This document shows, in pieces, positions 18,040-25,756 of a stretch of DNA of 64,000 nucleotides (position 1 is its first letter; each line of letters starts with the position of its first letter). The DNA is from RGIG5050 sp045636065 (GTDB taxonomy: Bacteria; Verrucomicrobiota; Kiritimatiellia; RFP12; UBA1067), in the NCBI GenBank assembly GCA_045636065.1, contig JAZTWW010000035.1:1-64000 (forward strand), written 5' to 3'. Position numbers and translations under genes: made by a program. The notes below the pieces were generated by a model that saw nothing but the letters and a program-made list of their open reading frames with translations, ran no database searches and was not told where the DNA came from.

Positions 18040-19640
18040 TTAGCGTACTCCACACACCTTGTTTCGCGTATGACCGACACCCTGATCTGCCCGGCGAAGC
18101 GCACGCGGGCCGAAATCTCGCGGCAGATGTCGCGTGCAAGCTCGCCCGCGGCGACGTCGTCCACCTCGGCGGGATCGACGATGACCCTCAAGTCGCGCCC
18201 CGCCTGGACTGCGAAGACGCCCGTGACGCCCTTGTGCGCACGCGCTATCGACTCGATGTTCTCTAGGCGTTCGTAGTAGACGGATATCTTCTCCTGCCGC
18301 GCACCGGGGCGGGCGCTCGAGATCGCGTCCGCAGCAGCAACGAGAAGCGCCGTGACGCCCCCGCCCTGCACTTCGCCGTGGTGCGCCGCGACGGCCGCGC
18401 ATATCTCGTCCGACTCGCCGTGGGACTTGAGAATCTGCGCGCCTATGGCCGCATGCGCGCCCTTGCGCTCGGCGGACGACGACTTGCCTATGTCGTGCAG
18501 GAACCCGGCCCTTCTCGCGAGAGCTCCGTCGAGCCCCATCTCGGCGGCCATCGCCCCCGCAAGGAGCGCCACCTCGACGCTGTGGGAGAGGACGTTCTGC
18601 GCAAAGCTCGTCCTGAACCTCAAGCTTCCCATCATCTTGACGATCTCGGGATCGAGCGATCCTACGCCCGCCTGCGACGCGGCCTCAAGCCCGGCGGCTT
18701 CGTTGCCCTTCTCGACCGTCTCCTTCGCGGCGGCGACGCTCGCCTCGATGGTAGCGGGGTGTATGCGCCCGTCTGCGACGAGAGATTCGAGGGCAAGCCT
18801 CGCCACTTCGCGCCTCAAGGGATCGAAGCAGCTTAGAACGACCATGTCAGGAGCGTCGTCAAGAAGGAGCGTAACGCCGGTTTCGGACTCGAACGCCCTT
18901 ACGTTTCGCCCGTCGCGCCCGACGATGCGCCCTTTCATCTCGGCGTTCGGCAGGGTGACGGACGAGGTTGCGAGCTCTCCCATGTGCGCTACGGCGCATC
19001 TTGAAATCGCATCGGCCACGATCTTCCCGGCGGCGCGCTCGGCGTCCTTGCGGGCGGCCTCCTGTATGCGACGGGACATGGAATCGGCGTCGGCCCTAAG
19101 CTCGGCCTCGACGCGCTTCAAGATCGTTTCCTTCGCCTCTTCGTGCGACATTCCGGCAAGCTCCTCCAAGCGTCTGTCGGCGACGCCCTCCCTTTCAGCG
19201 AGCGCGGCGGCACGCTTGCGGCTCATCTCCTCGTCGGACTGGAGGGCAGCGGTCTTTGCGGCAAGCGTCTCGGAGCGCGCGTCGAGAAGCGCGCTCTTGC
19301 CGTCGAGCTTCGCCTCGCGGGCAGTGAGGCGGGCGTCGATCTGCTCAAGCTCGGCCTTCCTCGCCTTGGTGGAGCGCTCGAACTCCTCCCTTGCCTTGAC
19401 GACGACAGCGCGCGCGGCGATGTCGGCCTCCTTGAGGCGCGCTTTGACCTCGCGGGCCGTCTCCTCCAGCTTGAGGCGCATCTTCTTCTCGATGGCCTCG
19501 GCCTTCCAGCGGCCGACGAGGCCTCTTAAGGCGTAGCCGAGCAGAAGTCCGGCGACGACGAAAAGGACTACGGTCACGATCGCGCCGAAGTCGCTCATGT
19601 CCTGCCAGCCGCCGGAGGCTATCGCCAGGATTGGATTCAT
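18036..19640 (-). CDS. rny: Ribonuclease Y
   Basis: RNase Y is a membrane-anchored endoribonuclease that starts mRNA decay. The 534-residue protein has the full order: N-terminal membrane helix (about 18-40), long charged coiled coil (about 45-205), KH domain with GRIVGRDGRNVRAFE near 237-251, and HD phosphohydrolase domain with His in LSHSVEVA and the His-Asp pair in FLHDIGKS. The length is normal for the family. It overlaps xseB by 4 bp upstream and the unknown exported gene by 4 bp downstream. Confidence 0.95.
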   Translation of the reverse strand: MNPILAIASGGWQDMSDFGAIVTVVLFVVAGLLLGYALRGLVGRWKAEAIEKKMRLKLEETAREVKARLKEADIAARAVVVKAREEFERSTKARKAELEQIDARLTAREAKLDGKSALLDARSETLAAKTAALQSDEEMSRKRAAALAEREGVADRRLEELAGMSHEEAKETILKRVEAELRADADSMSRRIQEAARKDAERAAGKIVADAISRCAVAHMGELATSSVTLPNAEMKGRIVGRDGRNVRAFESETGVTLLLDDAPDMVVLSCFDPLRREVARLALESLVADGRIHPATIEASVAAAKETVEKGNEAAGLEAASQAGVGSLDPEIVKMMGSLRFRTSFAQNVLSHSVEVALLAGAMAAEMGLDGALARRAGFLHDIGKSSSAERKGAHAAIGAQILKSHGESDEICAAVAAHHGEVQGGGVTALLVAAADAISSARPGARQEKISVYYERLENIESIARAHKGVTGVFAVQAGRDLRVIVDPAEVDDVAAGELARDICREISARVRFAGQIRVSVIRETRCVEYAK

Positions 19641-19870
19641 GCGAAACTCGCCTCCTCGACTCTGGCGGCGGTGCCGTCGGCCGCCTTCACGACCTTCTCG
19701 ATGCGTGTCTTGACGCTGGCGAGCTCGTCGGTGCAGAACTTGACGAGCCTGCGCCCTTCCTCGAAGCTGCGCAGCATCTCGTCCATGCCCTGCCTGCCGC
19801 TCTCCATGCCGGACACAAGCCTCTCGAGTTTGCCGAGAGCCGTTTCAAATGTTTCTTTCTCTTCGTCCAT
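19637..19870 (-). CDS. xseB: Exodeoxyribonuclease VII small subunit XseB
   Basis: The 77-residue protein matches the small subunit of exonuclease VII, which digests single-stranded DNA together with XseA. The conserved core FETALGKLERLVSGMESG lies at residues 8-25, followed by the typical EEGRRLVKFC helix. No xseA gene is present in this window. It leads the rny operon, with an AAGGA site about 10 nt before the ATG, and overlaps rny by 4 bp. Confidence 0.93.
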   Translation of the reverse strand: MDEEKETFETALGKLERLVSGMESGRQGMDEMLRSFEEGRRLVKFCTDELASVKTRIEKVVKAADGTAARVEEASFA

Positions 19871-19900
19871 CGCCTGTGCATCCTTGGATTTAGGGGGAGT

Positions 19901-19929
19901 ATTATATCATAATTCGCTTGAAATTCACA
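19901..19929 (-). promoter_or_regulatory. Extended -10 promoter for xseB-rny
   Basis: Minus strand TATAAT (19901-19906) is preceded by TGA, giving an extended -10 (TGnTATAAT). The -35 position (19924-19929, TGTGAA) is weak. It sits just at the border of the intergenic repeat. Confidence 0.7.
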
Positions 19930-19934
19930 GGTGG

Positions 19935-20037
19935 ATTTTTGAGAAGAAGGGATAAAAGCGATAAAAGGGATGGAAGGGATAAATCCGATGAATGGACTGG
20001 GAATGGGCAAAGGGATGGAAGGGATAAATCCGATGTA
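19935..20037 (+). repeat. Intergenic repeat, copy B
   Basis: One full 45 bp unit (19964-20008) with GGGATAAATCCGATGAATGG and ending GGGC is followed by a partial unit (20009 to about 20034). A shorter GGGATAAAAGCGATAAAAGG stretch precedes it. The repeat fills the gap between the divergent xseB and btuB promoters, and its end touches the -35 box TTGCAT at 20038. Confidence 0.8.
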
Positions 20038-20066
20038 TTGCATAAGTCATCCAATTACAGTATAAT
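20038..20066 (+). promoter_or_regulatory. Promoter of the riboswitch-btuB operon
   Basis: TTGCAT (20038-20043), 17 bp spacer, TATAAT (20061-20066). Transcription is expected near 20073, which puts the whole riboswitch into the leader. Confidence 0.88.
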
Positions 20067-20072
20067 ATCAGC

Positions 20073-20190
20073 ATCAACAGGGTGGGGCCGGAAAGACCTG
20101 TGGAAACCAGGCACTGTCGCGCAGCCGTCAAAGCCGGAATGCGGCCGCTACCCATACAAGAAATCCAGTACCTTCGCATGAGGGGGAAAG
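20073..20190 (+). ncRNA. Compact cobalamin-type riboswitch
   Basis: The leader before the BtuB-like gene carries the core of a cobalamin riboswitch. CTGTCGCGCAGCCGTCA (20114-20130) matches the usual CUGUCCCGCAACUGUGA core in 14 of 17 positions. CCTGTGGAAACCAGG (20097-20111) corresponds to the GGUGnAAnUCC hairpin, and AAGCCGGAATGCGGCC (20130-20145) to the B12 box. A closing helix pairs GGGT (20080-20083) with ACCC (20150-20153) and GGCC (20085-20088) with GGCC (20143-20146). It is short, without the usual peripheral helices. The GAGGGGG ribosome-binding site at 20180-20186 is at its 3' side, so control of translation is likely. Confidence 0.78.
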
Positions 20191-22167
20191 ATGGACATGA
20201 AAAGAATGATCGTTTTCGCCGCAATGGCGGAGATGGCCGGCATGCTTTGCGCAGAACCGGCCGAAACTGCGGATGGGGCGGCGACACCGCCGGCGGTTGT
20301 CACCGTATACGCCTCGCGCGTCGATGCCGCCAAGGATGGAATGCCCGCGTCCGTTTCGGTGTTCACCTCCGCCGATATCGAGGCAAGCTGCGCGAGGGAT
20401 CTCCCGGAGCTCCTGCGCAAGAAGGCCGGCATCGACGTCCACTCGATGAACGGCAATCCCATACTGACGTCCCTTGCGACGCGCGGCTTCGGCGACAATG
20501 CGTTCGGGAGGATGAAGGTCGTCCTCGACGGCGAAGAGCTCAACAACGTCGACATGAGCGCACCCAACCTTACGCGCATCTCCCTCGACGGCGCAAGCCG
20601 CATCGAGCTCGTGCGCGGCCCCAGCCCCGTACTGTACGGCGACGGGGCCATAGCCGGCGTCGTCAACGTATCAACAGATTCGCACGACTACGCCAAGAGG
20701 ACGAGAATCGCGGCGAAGGCCGGATCGCAGAACACGTTCGGCGGCAGCTTCGCCACAAGGGGCGGCTCCGAGGCAGATGGCGTACAATACGGCGCGTCAT
20801 ACGACTATCTCCAGTCCGGCGGATACCGCGAGCGCAGCGCCTACCGCATCCACACGGCCAATGCGCTTGTGAGGAAGAATTTCGAGAACGGCTCTACAAT
20901 CGGCATCAAGGCGAACTACCAGAACGCCTTCTACGAACTGCCCGGCTCGCTGACGCACTACCAGTGGAAGCACTCCCGAAAGACGGCCAACAACCGCGAC
21001 GACTACTCGCGCATCTGGAGCTATGGCATTTCGTTCGATTCAAAGATGAAGCTCGCGGAAGACCAGTGGCTGCGCCTCGACGGCGGCTTCTCGCACCAGT
21101 ACCGCCACGCCAGGTACACGAGTTCCGCAAGCGACCTCGAATACGACGCCTGCTGCATGCATATCTCGCCAAGGTACATCAATGAAATGGATCTCTTCGG
21201 GTTCGGCAACAGGTTCACCGCCGGTTTCGACTTCCGCTTCGACCGCTATGGCGAAGACCATCCCTTCAGCTTCGGCTCGCCCGTCAAGCGCCACTTCGAC
21301 CGTTCCCGCTACGCCGTATACGTGCACGACGAGTTCAGCCTTACCGAGGAGCTTTCAATCGTCGTCGGCGCGCGCCTTGAGATGATAGAGAACAGATGGG
21401 CGCATTACCAGGGGCTCGCGAAGTCGCACAGCCGCGACTGGATGGGGGACTGGGAGCTCGGGCTTGTGTACCGTCCCTTCGAGGGGCTTAAGACCTACGT
21501 CAAGGGCACGCGCTTCCACCGCTCGGCGTTCTGCGACGAGCTGAGCTATACCCAGAACGGGAAGTTCCTCGATCCCGAGACGGGCTATTCCCTCGATATA
21601 GGAGCGGAGTGGGAGTTCATGGAGGGATTCAATCTCGACATCAACGGCTACGGCATGATAATGGAGGACGAGATATTCTATGATCCCGTCCTGCCGCCGT
21701 ACGGGTACAACTGCAACAGCCCCGCGAAGACGCGCAGGATCGGGCTTGACGCCGGGATCTCGTGGAAGCGCGAGAAGCTTGCCGAAGCGTCGCTTAGGTA
21801 CGGCGTGGTCCATGCCGACTTCGGGAGCGGAACGTACCACGGGCGCGACATTCCGTACGTGCCGAACCACAGGATACGCGCCGAAGCCGGCTACTGGATC
21901 TTCGACGACCTTGAAATAAAAGGCGGCTACTCCTACACGAGCTCGCAGTACCTCTCGGGCGATTTCGCCAACGCCAACGAGAAGCTTCCCGCGTATTCGC
22001 TCTTCGACATCTCCGCGACGTATGAGCCGTCCTGGGCGAAGGGATGGAAGGCGTCGTTCATCATGGACAACATCTTCGACAGGAACTATTGCGACTATGC
22101 CGGCGTAGGCTACTACTATCCCGCCACAGGGAGAAGCTTCATGTTCATCGTGAGCTACGAGTTCTGA
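20191..22167 (+). CDS. btuB: TonB-dependent outer-membrane receptor, BtuB-like
   Basis: This 658-residue protein has a signal peptide (to about residue 21), a TonB-box-like VVTVYASRVD near 36-45, a plug domain (about 50-170; for example RGFGDNAFGRMKVVLDG) and a beta-barrel ending in aromatic Phe (FIVSYEF). It should import a scarce ligand, energised by TonB. The cobalamin-type riboswitch directly upstream makes vitamin B12 or a related corrinoid the likely ligand; the protein sequence alone does not prove it. The ATG at 20191 is chosen because GAGGGGG lies 5 nt upstream. Its TGA overlaps the tonB ATG. Confidence 0.85.
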   Translation: MDMKRMIVFAAMAEMAGMLCAEPAETADGAATPPAVVTVYASRVDAAKDGMPASVSVFTSADIEASCARDLPELLRKKAGIDVHSMNGNPILTSLATRGFGDNAFGRMKVVLDGEELNNVDMSAPNLTRISLDGASRIELVRGPSPVLYGDGAIAGVVNVSTDSHDYAKRTRIAAKAGSQNTFGGSFATRGGSEADGVQYGASYDYLQSGGYRERSAYRIHTANALVRKNFENGSTIGIKANYQNAFYELPGSLTHYQWKHSRKTANNRDDYSRIWSYGISFDSKMKLAEDQWLRLDGGFSHQYRHARYTSSASDLEYDACCMHISPRYINEMDLFGFGNRFTAGFDFRFDRYGEDHPFSFGSPVKRHFDRSRYAVYVHDEFSLTEELSIVVGARLEMIENRWAHYQGLAKSHSRDWMGDWELGLVYRPFEGLKTYVKGTRFHRSAFCDELSYTQNGKFLDPETGYSLDIGAEWEFMEGFNLDINGYGMIMEDEIFYDPVLPPYGYNCNSPAKTRRIGLDAGISWKREKLAEASLRYGVVHADFGSGTYHGRDIPYVPNHRIRAEAGYWIFDDLEIKGGYSYTSSQYLSGDFANANEKLPAYSLFDISATYEPSWAKGWKASFIMDNIFDRNYCDYAGVGYYYPATGRSFMFIVSYEF

Positions 22168-22832
22168 TGAGGTTCGGATACATAGTCGCCTCGCTGGCGG
22201 TTCACGCGGCCATAATCGGGATGATGGTCTGGTGCCCTTCCGCACCGGTGCCCTCTCTTGAATGCATTCCCATATTCGTTGAAATCGTGGAGGCAATCGA
22301 GGCGAGGGAGGAAACGGCTGCAACACTGGAGGCACTCCCTGAGAAAGTGCCGGAGGTTCCGGAAACGACAACCCGGGAACATGCTGAAATCCCCGAAGGC
22401 GACATTGAGGACGAGAGCATCGTTCCCCAAGCCGCCGATACAGTGGCGGAGGAGCCCAAGGAGGAAGCCCCTTCCATCCCGGAAGACACTCCCATGACAG
22501 AAGATCCGGCGCCGCAGCCGGTTATGGACGCGCCGCCCATTGAGGAGGCCCATGCCAAGGTCGTATCCGATCCCGTCGCGCTAAACAGGATAACCCCCAG
22601 ATATCCTCGTGCGGCGCGCAGAAAGGGTCACGAAGGGAGCGTGACGGTTGAAATCCGCGTGTCGGAGAATGGCGGCGTATCCGATGCGAAGATCGTCGCG
22701 ACAAGCGGCCACGCCGAACTTGACAGGGCTGCCCTTGCAGCCGTAGGGACGGCAAGGTTCGCGCCGGCAACCGAGGACGGGGCCGCCGTTTCAGGGCTTC
22801 TTCGCCTTACGTTTGAATTCAAGCTGGAGTGA
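22167..22832 (+). CDS. tonB: Energy transducer TonB
   Basis: This 221-residue protein has one N-terminal membrane helix (about 4-22), a Glu/Pro-rich periplasmic spacer (about 45-135) and a C-terminal TonB domain (about 140-221) with the typical PRYPRAARRKGHEGSV and a terminal strand LTFEFKLE. It transmits proton-motive energy to outer-membrane receptors, presumably first of all the BtuB-like receptor whose stop codon it overlaps (TGATG). No exbB or exbD is seen in the window. Confidence 0.9.
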   Translation: MRFGYIVASLAVHAAIIGMMVWCPSAPVPSLECIPIFVEIVEAIEAREETAATLEALPEKVPEVPETTTREHAEIPEGDIEDESIVPQAADTVAEEPKEEAPSIPEDTPMTEDPAPQPVMDAPPIEEAHAKVVSDPVALNRITPRYPRAARRKGHEGSVTVEIRVSENGGVSDAKIVATSGHAELDRAALAAVGTARFAPATEDGAAVSGLLRLTFEFKLE

Positions 22833-22840
22833 ACGGCGCT

Positions 22841-24085
22841 ATGGACGGATTTGCAAAGAGCGCATTTCTGCTCTTTCTCGCCATGAGGGCGGGGGATCTC
22901 GTCGCCATGGCGGCGGGCATGTGGTTCGTGCCGCGATACGTCTCGCCGGATGAGATCGGTGCCGTTCTTCCAATGACATCCTTTGCCACCTTTCTGTCGC
23001 TTCCCGTATTCGCGTTCGCGATGGTTGTGATGAAGGAGGCGGCGGTCATGGCCGCGAGAGGCGAACGCGGCAGGATCAGGACTCTTCTTCGAGGCGTGTT
23101 CGCGGCTACGGGCGTCATTCTCGCTTTAACGCTCTTACTCTCGGCTGCGCTTGTGCCGCGTTTTCTCGATGCGATGCGCATAAGCGATGCCGCCGCGGGG
23201 ATACTCGTCGTCTCCGCGGCCTTCCTGGGATGTGCAGCGCCCGTATACACCGATGCCCTCCAGTCCCTTAAGCGTTTCCGTTCGCTTGCGGCGGTTGAGG
23301 CGGGCGGGGCCGTATTCCGTTTCATCGTGATGATGGCGGCAATGCCGTTCAAGGCACTGGCGGGATATTTCGCGGGGCAGGCGGCTCTGCCGGCCTTCCG
23401 CATTGTTGCAAGCGTAGCCGTGTTGAGGCACGATCTTGCCGTTCCTCCGGCACCCTTCTGGGACGGGGACTCCATAAGGCGAATGGCTGCGGCCTTTGTC
23501 GCCGTTCTCGCGTACCAGGCGTTTCCTTTGGCGGCGTCGCTTGTGGAGCAGTCAATGCTGCGTACGGCCCTTCCGGGCGCCGATTCGGCCGGATACTACA
23601 TGATCTCGCGGTTTTCGGATCTCATATACTATCTGACGTTTCCGCTTATGATGGTGATGTTCCCGTTCACGGCCGCGGCCGCCGGGCGCGGGAAGTCAAC
23701 GCGCCCGTACGTGCTCAAGTGCTCCGCCGTAACGCTTGCCGCCGCGGCGATGATGGCGGCTATTTATGCCGTGTGGGGCCAGGAGCTGCTCTCTCTCATG
23801 CCGCACGGGCGGGAGTATCTAAAGCACGCGCATTTCATGCCGTGGCTTGTTGTGATATCATCGCTCACCTCGTGCCAGGTGTTCTACACCAATGCCGAAG
23901 TGTCTGCCGGCCGCTTCGGTTTCCTGGCCTGGCTTGTGCCTCTTCATGCCATCTATCCCATAGCGCTCTATTTCGCCGCCGCCGGCGGGCATGTCACATC
24001 CCTTGGCGGCTTTGTCGCGATCTTCGGCGCCGCCTCGCTCCTCCGCTTCCTCTTCGCGTGTGGATTTGGCGGATATGTGGATTAG
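22841..24085 (+). CDS. MOP-type flippase-like membrane protein (Wzx-like)
   Basis: The protein of about 414 residues has around 12 hydrophobic segments and looks like a polysaccharide/lipid flippase of the MOP superfamily (Wzx/MurJ-like). The ATG at 22841 has GGAG 11 nt upstream; an in-frame GTG at 22829 overlaps the tonB stop and would add four residues. Substrate is unknown. Its place in a TonB/receptor operon behind a cobalamin riboswitch is unexpected for a flippase. Sequence support for the family is moderate. Confidence 0.7.
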   Translation: MDGFAKSAFLLFLAMRAGDLVAMAAGMWFVPRYVSPDEIGAVLPMTSFATFLSLPVFAFAMVVMKEAAVMAARGERGRIRTLLRGVFAATGVILALTLLLSAALVPRFLDAMRISDAAAGILVVSAAFLGCAAPVYTDALQSLKRFRSLAAVEAGGAVFRFIVMMAAMPFKALAGYFAGQAALPAFRIVASVAVLRHDLAVPPAPFWDGDSIRRMAAAFVAVLAYQAFPLAASLVEQSMLRTALPGADSAGYYMISRFSDLIYYLTFPLMMVMFPFTAAAAGRGKSTRPYVLKCSAVTLAAAAMMAAIYAVWGQELLSLMPHGREYLKHAHFMPWLVVISSLTSCQVFYTNAEVSAGRFGFLAWLVPLHAIYPIALYFAAAGGHVTSLGGFVAIFGAASLLRFLFACGFGGYVD

Positions 24086-24345
24086 GAGTGGCAAGCCGAT
24101 CAGTGTGAATGGGCAGGCGGCATTATGCGCTTCCCCGTTTATGCCTCCAGCCCCACACGAGCGGAGCAAGGGTGCTGCCGCTTCCCCCAGAAGTCACATG
24201 AGGCGCATTGCGCAGCGTGCTAAACAAAACTGCGACCCAAAATGCACCCCTATGAAGCGGCTGCCGCCCATTGCGGAGAGAGAACCTTTGCCGTCCCCCC
24301 ATTTTTGTGGTATAATGTTCCCGCACTTGAAAAACGAGGTTCAAC
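24086..24345. other. Intergenic region between flippase gene and metF
   Basis: This 260 bp gap has no credible gene. It starts with a short fragment of the dispersed repeat (TGGCAAGCCGAT, 24090-24101). An 8 bp inverted repeat GCCGCTTC (24177-24184) / GAAGCGGC (24254-24261) is separated by 69 bp and may be chance. The metF promoter occupies 24288-24316. No clear terminator follows the flippase gene. Confidence 0.6.
24288..24316 (+). promoter_or_regulatory. Promoter of metF-metH operon
   Basis: TTGCCG (24288-24293), 17 bp spacer, TATAAT (24311-24316) preceded by TGG. The leader to the metF ATG is about 23 nt. I see no cobalamin or SAM riboswitch in this short leader. Confidence 0.85.
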
Positions 24346-25203
24346 ATGAAAATAAAGGACATTCTTGCCCAGGGCCGACCCTCGGTCTCTTTCGAGATCT
24401 TCCCGCCCAGAAAGGACGCGCCGTTCGCACCGGTCAAGGAGGCCGTTGAAAGGCTCGCGCGCCAGCGCCCCACATTCATCTCGGTCACATACGGCGCCGC
24501 CGGCGGCGCCCACGCAAACACTGCCGAGATCGCCTCGTTCGTCCAGGCGTGCTCGGTGCCCGCCCTTGCCCATCTTACGTGCATCGCGGCGACGGAGGAA
24601 AGCCTCGCGGGCGAAGTCGCGGCACTGCGTGCGGCCGGCATAGAGAACATCCTCTGTCTGCGCGGCGATGCGCCCAAGGATTCCGCACCCGCCGGCTGCT
24701 TCGCCCATGCGGTAGATCTCGTGCGCGCCCTGAGCCCGCTCGGCTTCTGCCTTGGCGGAGCAAGCTATCCCGAGTGCCATCCCGAATGCCCGCACATGGA
24801 GGAGGACATAGGCCATCTCCGCGAGAAGGTCGACGCGGGGCTCGACTTCTTGACCACGCAGATGTTCTTCGACAACAACATATTCTACAGGTACCTCTCG
24901 AAGCTCCGCGACCGCGGCATTACCGTCCCCGTGATCGCAGGCATAATGCCTGTCACGAACGGAAAACAGATAGCGAGGATATGCAGCCTCTCGGGCACAT
25001 ACCTCCCGAGCCGCTTCAAGGCGATCGTCGACCGCTACGGCGAAAGGCCCGCCGCCATGCTTGACGCCGGAGTCGCCTACGCAACTGAACAGATCATCGA
25101 CCTCTTCGCGAACGGCGTGAACGCCGTACACGTCTACACGATGAACAGGCCTGAGGTCGCAGAGCGCATAATGGCAAACTTGAGGGGCATCATTGGAGAT
25201 TGA
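24346..25203 (+). CDS. metF: 5,10-methylenetetrahydrofolate reductase MetF
   Basis: MetF makes 5-methyl-THF, the methyl donor for methionine synthase. The 285-residue TIM-barrel flavoprotein has SFEIFPPR at residues 15-22, SVTYGAAG near 46-53, the central LRGD loop near 105-108, the FDNNIFYRY segment near 177-185, and GIMPVTNG near 203-210. The length is typical of the bacterial single-domain enzyme. It overlaps the following activation-domain gene by 11 bp, and metH follows, so the pathway steps are coupled. Confidence 0.96.
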   Translation: MKIKDILAQGRPSVSFEIFPPRKDAPFAPVKEAVERLARQRPTFISVTYGAAGGAHANTAEIASFVQACSVPALAHLTCIAATEESLAGEVAALRAAGIENILCLRGDAPKDSAPAGCFAHAVDLVRALSPLGFCLGGASYPECHPECPHMEEDIGHLREKVDAGLDFLTTQMFFDNNIFYRYLSKLRDRGITVPVIAGIMPVTNGKQIARICSLSGTYLPSRFKAIVDRYGERPAAMLDAGVAYATEQIIDLFANGVNAVHVYTMNRPEVAERIMANLRGIIGD

Positions 25204-25756
25204 TCCCGTACAGATCTGCCGCTACCTGAGGCTTTTCGGCCGCAAGCCCGACCCGGCGCTCGCGGCGCGCATTGACGCAATGCGCGCCGAGGCCGATGCG
25301 GCGATACGCCCTTCCCGCACGTGGCTGAGGCTCGACGACATCTCAAGGCTCGATCTCAGGGGATCGTCGACACTCGCAAAGCGCCTTGCCGGATGCCACG
25401 GGGCCTATCTCGTCTGCGGGACGATAGGAACGCTCTTCGATGCGCTCCAGAGGCGCACGGCGGCAAAGTCCGCAAGCGACGCCTTCATCCTACAGGCGAT
25501 CGGCGCCGCCGCAATCGAAGCATGGATGGACCTCGTCGAGAACGAGATCCGCCGCACCCTTCACCCCGGCGAGACGCTTGTCGCGCGCTATTCCCCGGGA
25601 TACGGCGACTATCCCCTAGAGGCGCAACGCGACATCCTCTCCGCCCTCGACGCCCCGCGCACCGTAGGCGTGGCGCTTACCGACACGCTCATAATGGTTC
25701 CATCAAAATCCGTCAGTGCAGTCATTGGCGTAAGGAAGGACTTGGAACAGAAATGA
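25193..25756 (+). CDS. Stand-alone methionine synthase activation domain
   Basis: The 187-residue protein matches the C-terminal activation domain of cobalamin-dependent methionine synthase, which binds SAM and helps re-methylate oxidised cobalamin. The RYSPGYGDYPLEAQ motif (near 138-151) and the late VPSKSVSAVIGV are the signature. It is encoded apart from, and just before, the main MetH chain. The start is a TTG at 25193 with GAGGGG 7 nt upstream; the next ATG would remove the first 28 residues. Its TGA overlaps the metH ATG. Confidence 0.9.
   Translation: MEIDPVQICRYLRLFGRKPDPALAARIDAMRAEADAAIRPSRTWLRLDDISRLDLRGSSTLAKRLAGCHGAYLVCGTIGTLFDALQRRTAAKSASDAFILQAIGAAAIEAWMDLVENEIRRTLHPGETLVARYSPGYGDYPLEAQRDILSALDAPRTVGVALTDTLIMVPSKSVSAVIGVRKDLEQK

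Noticed and set aside
20082..21185. Plus-strand frame starting inside the btuB leader
   Set aside because: It overlaps the riboswitch and btuB in another frame and is Arg-rich shadow; btuB has the ribosome-binding site and signal peptide.
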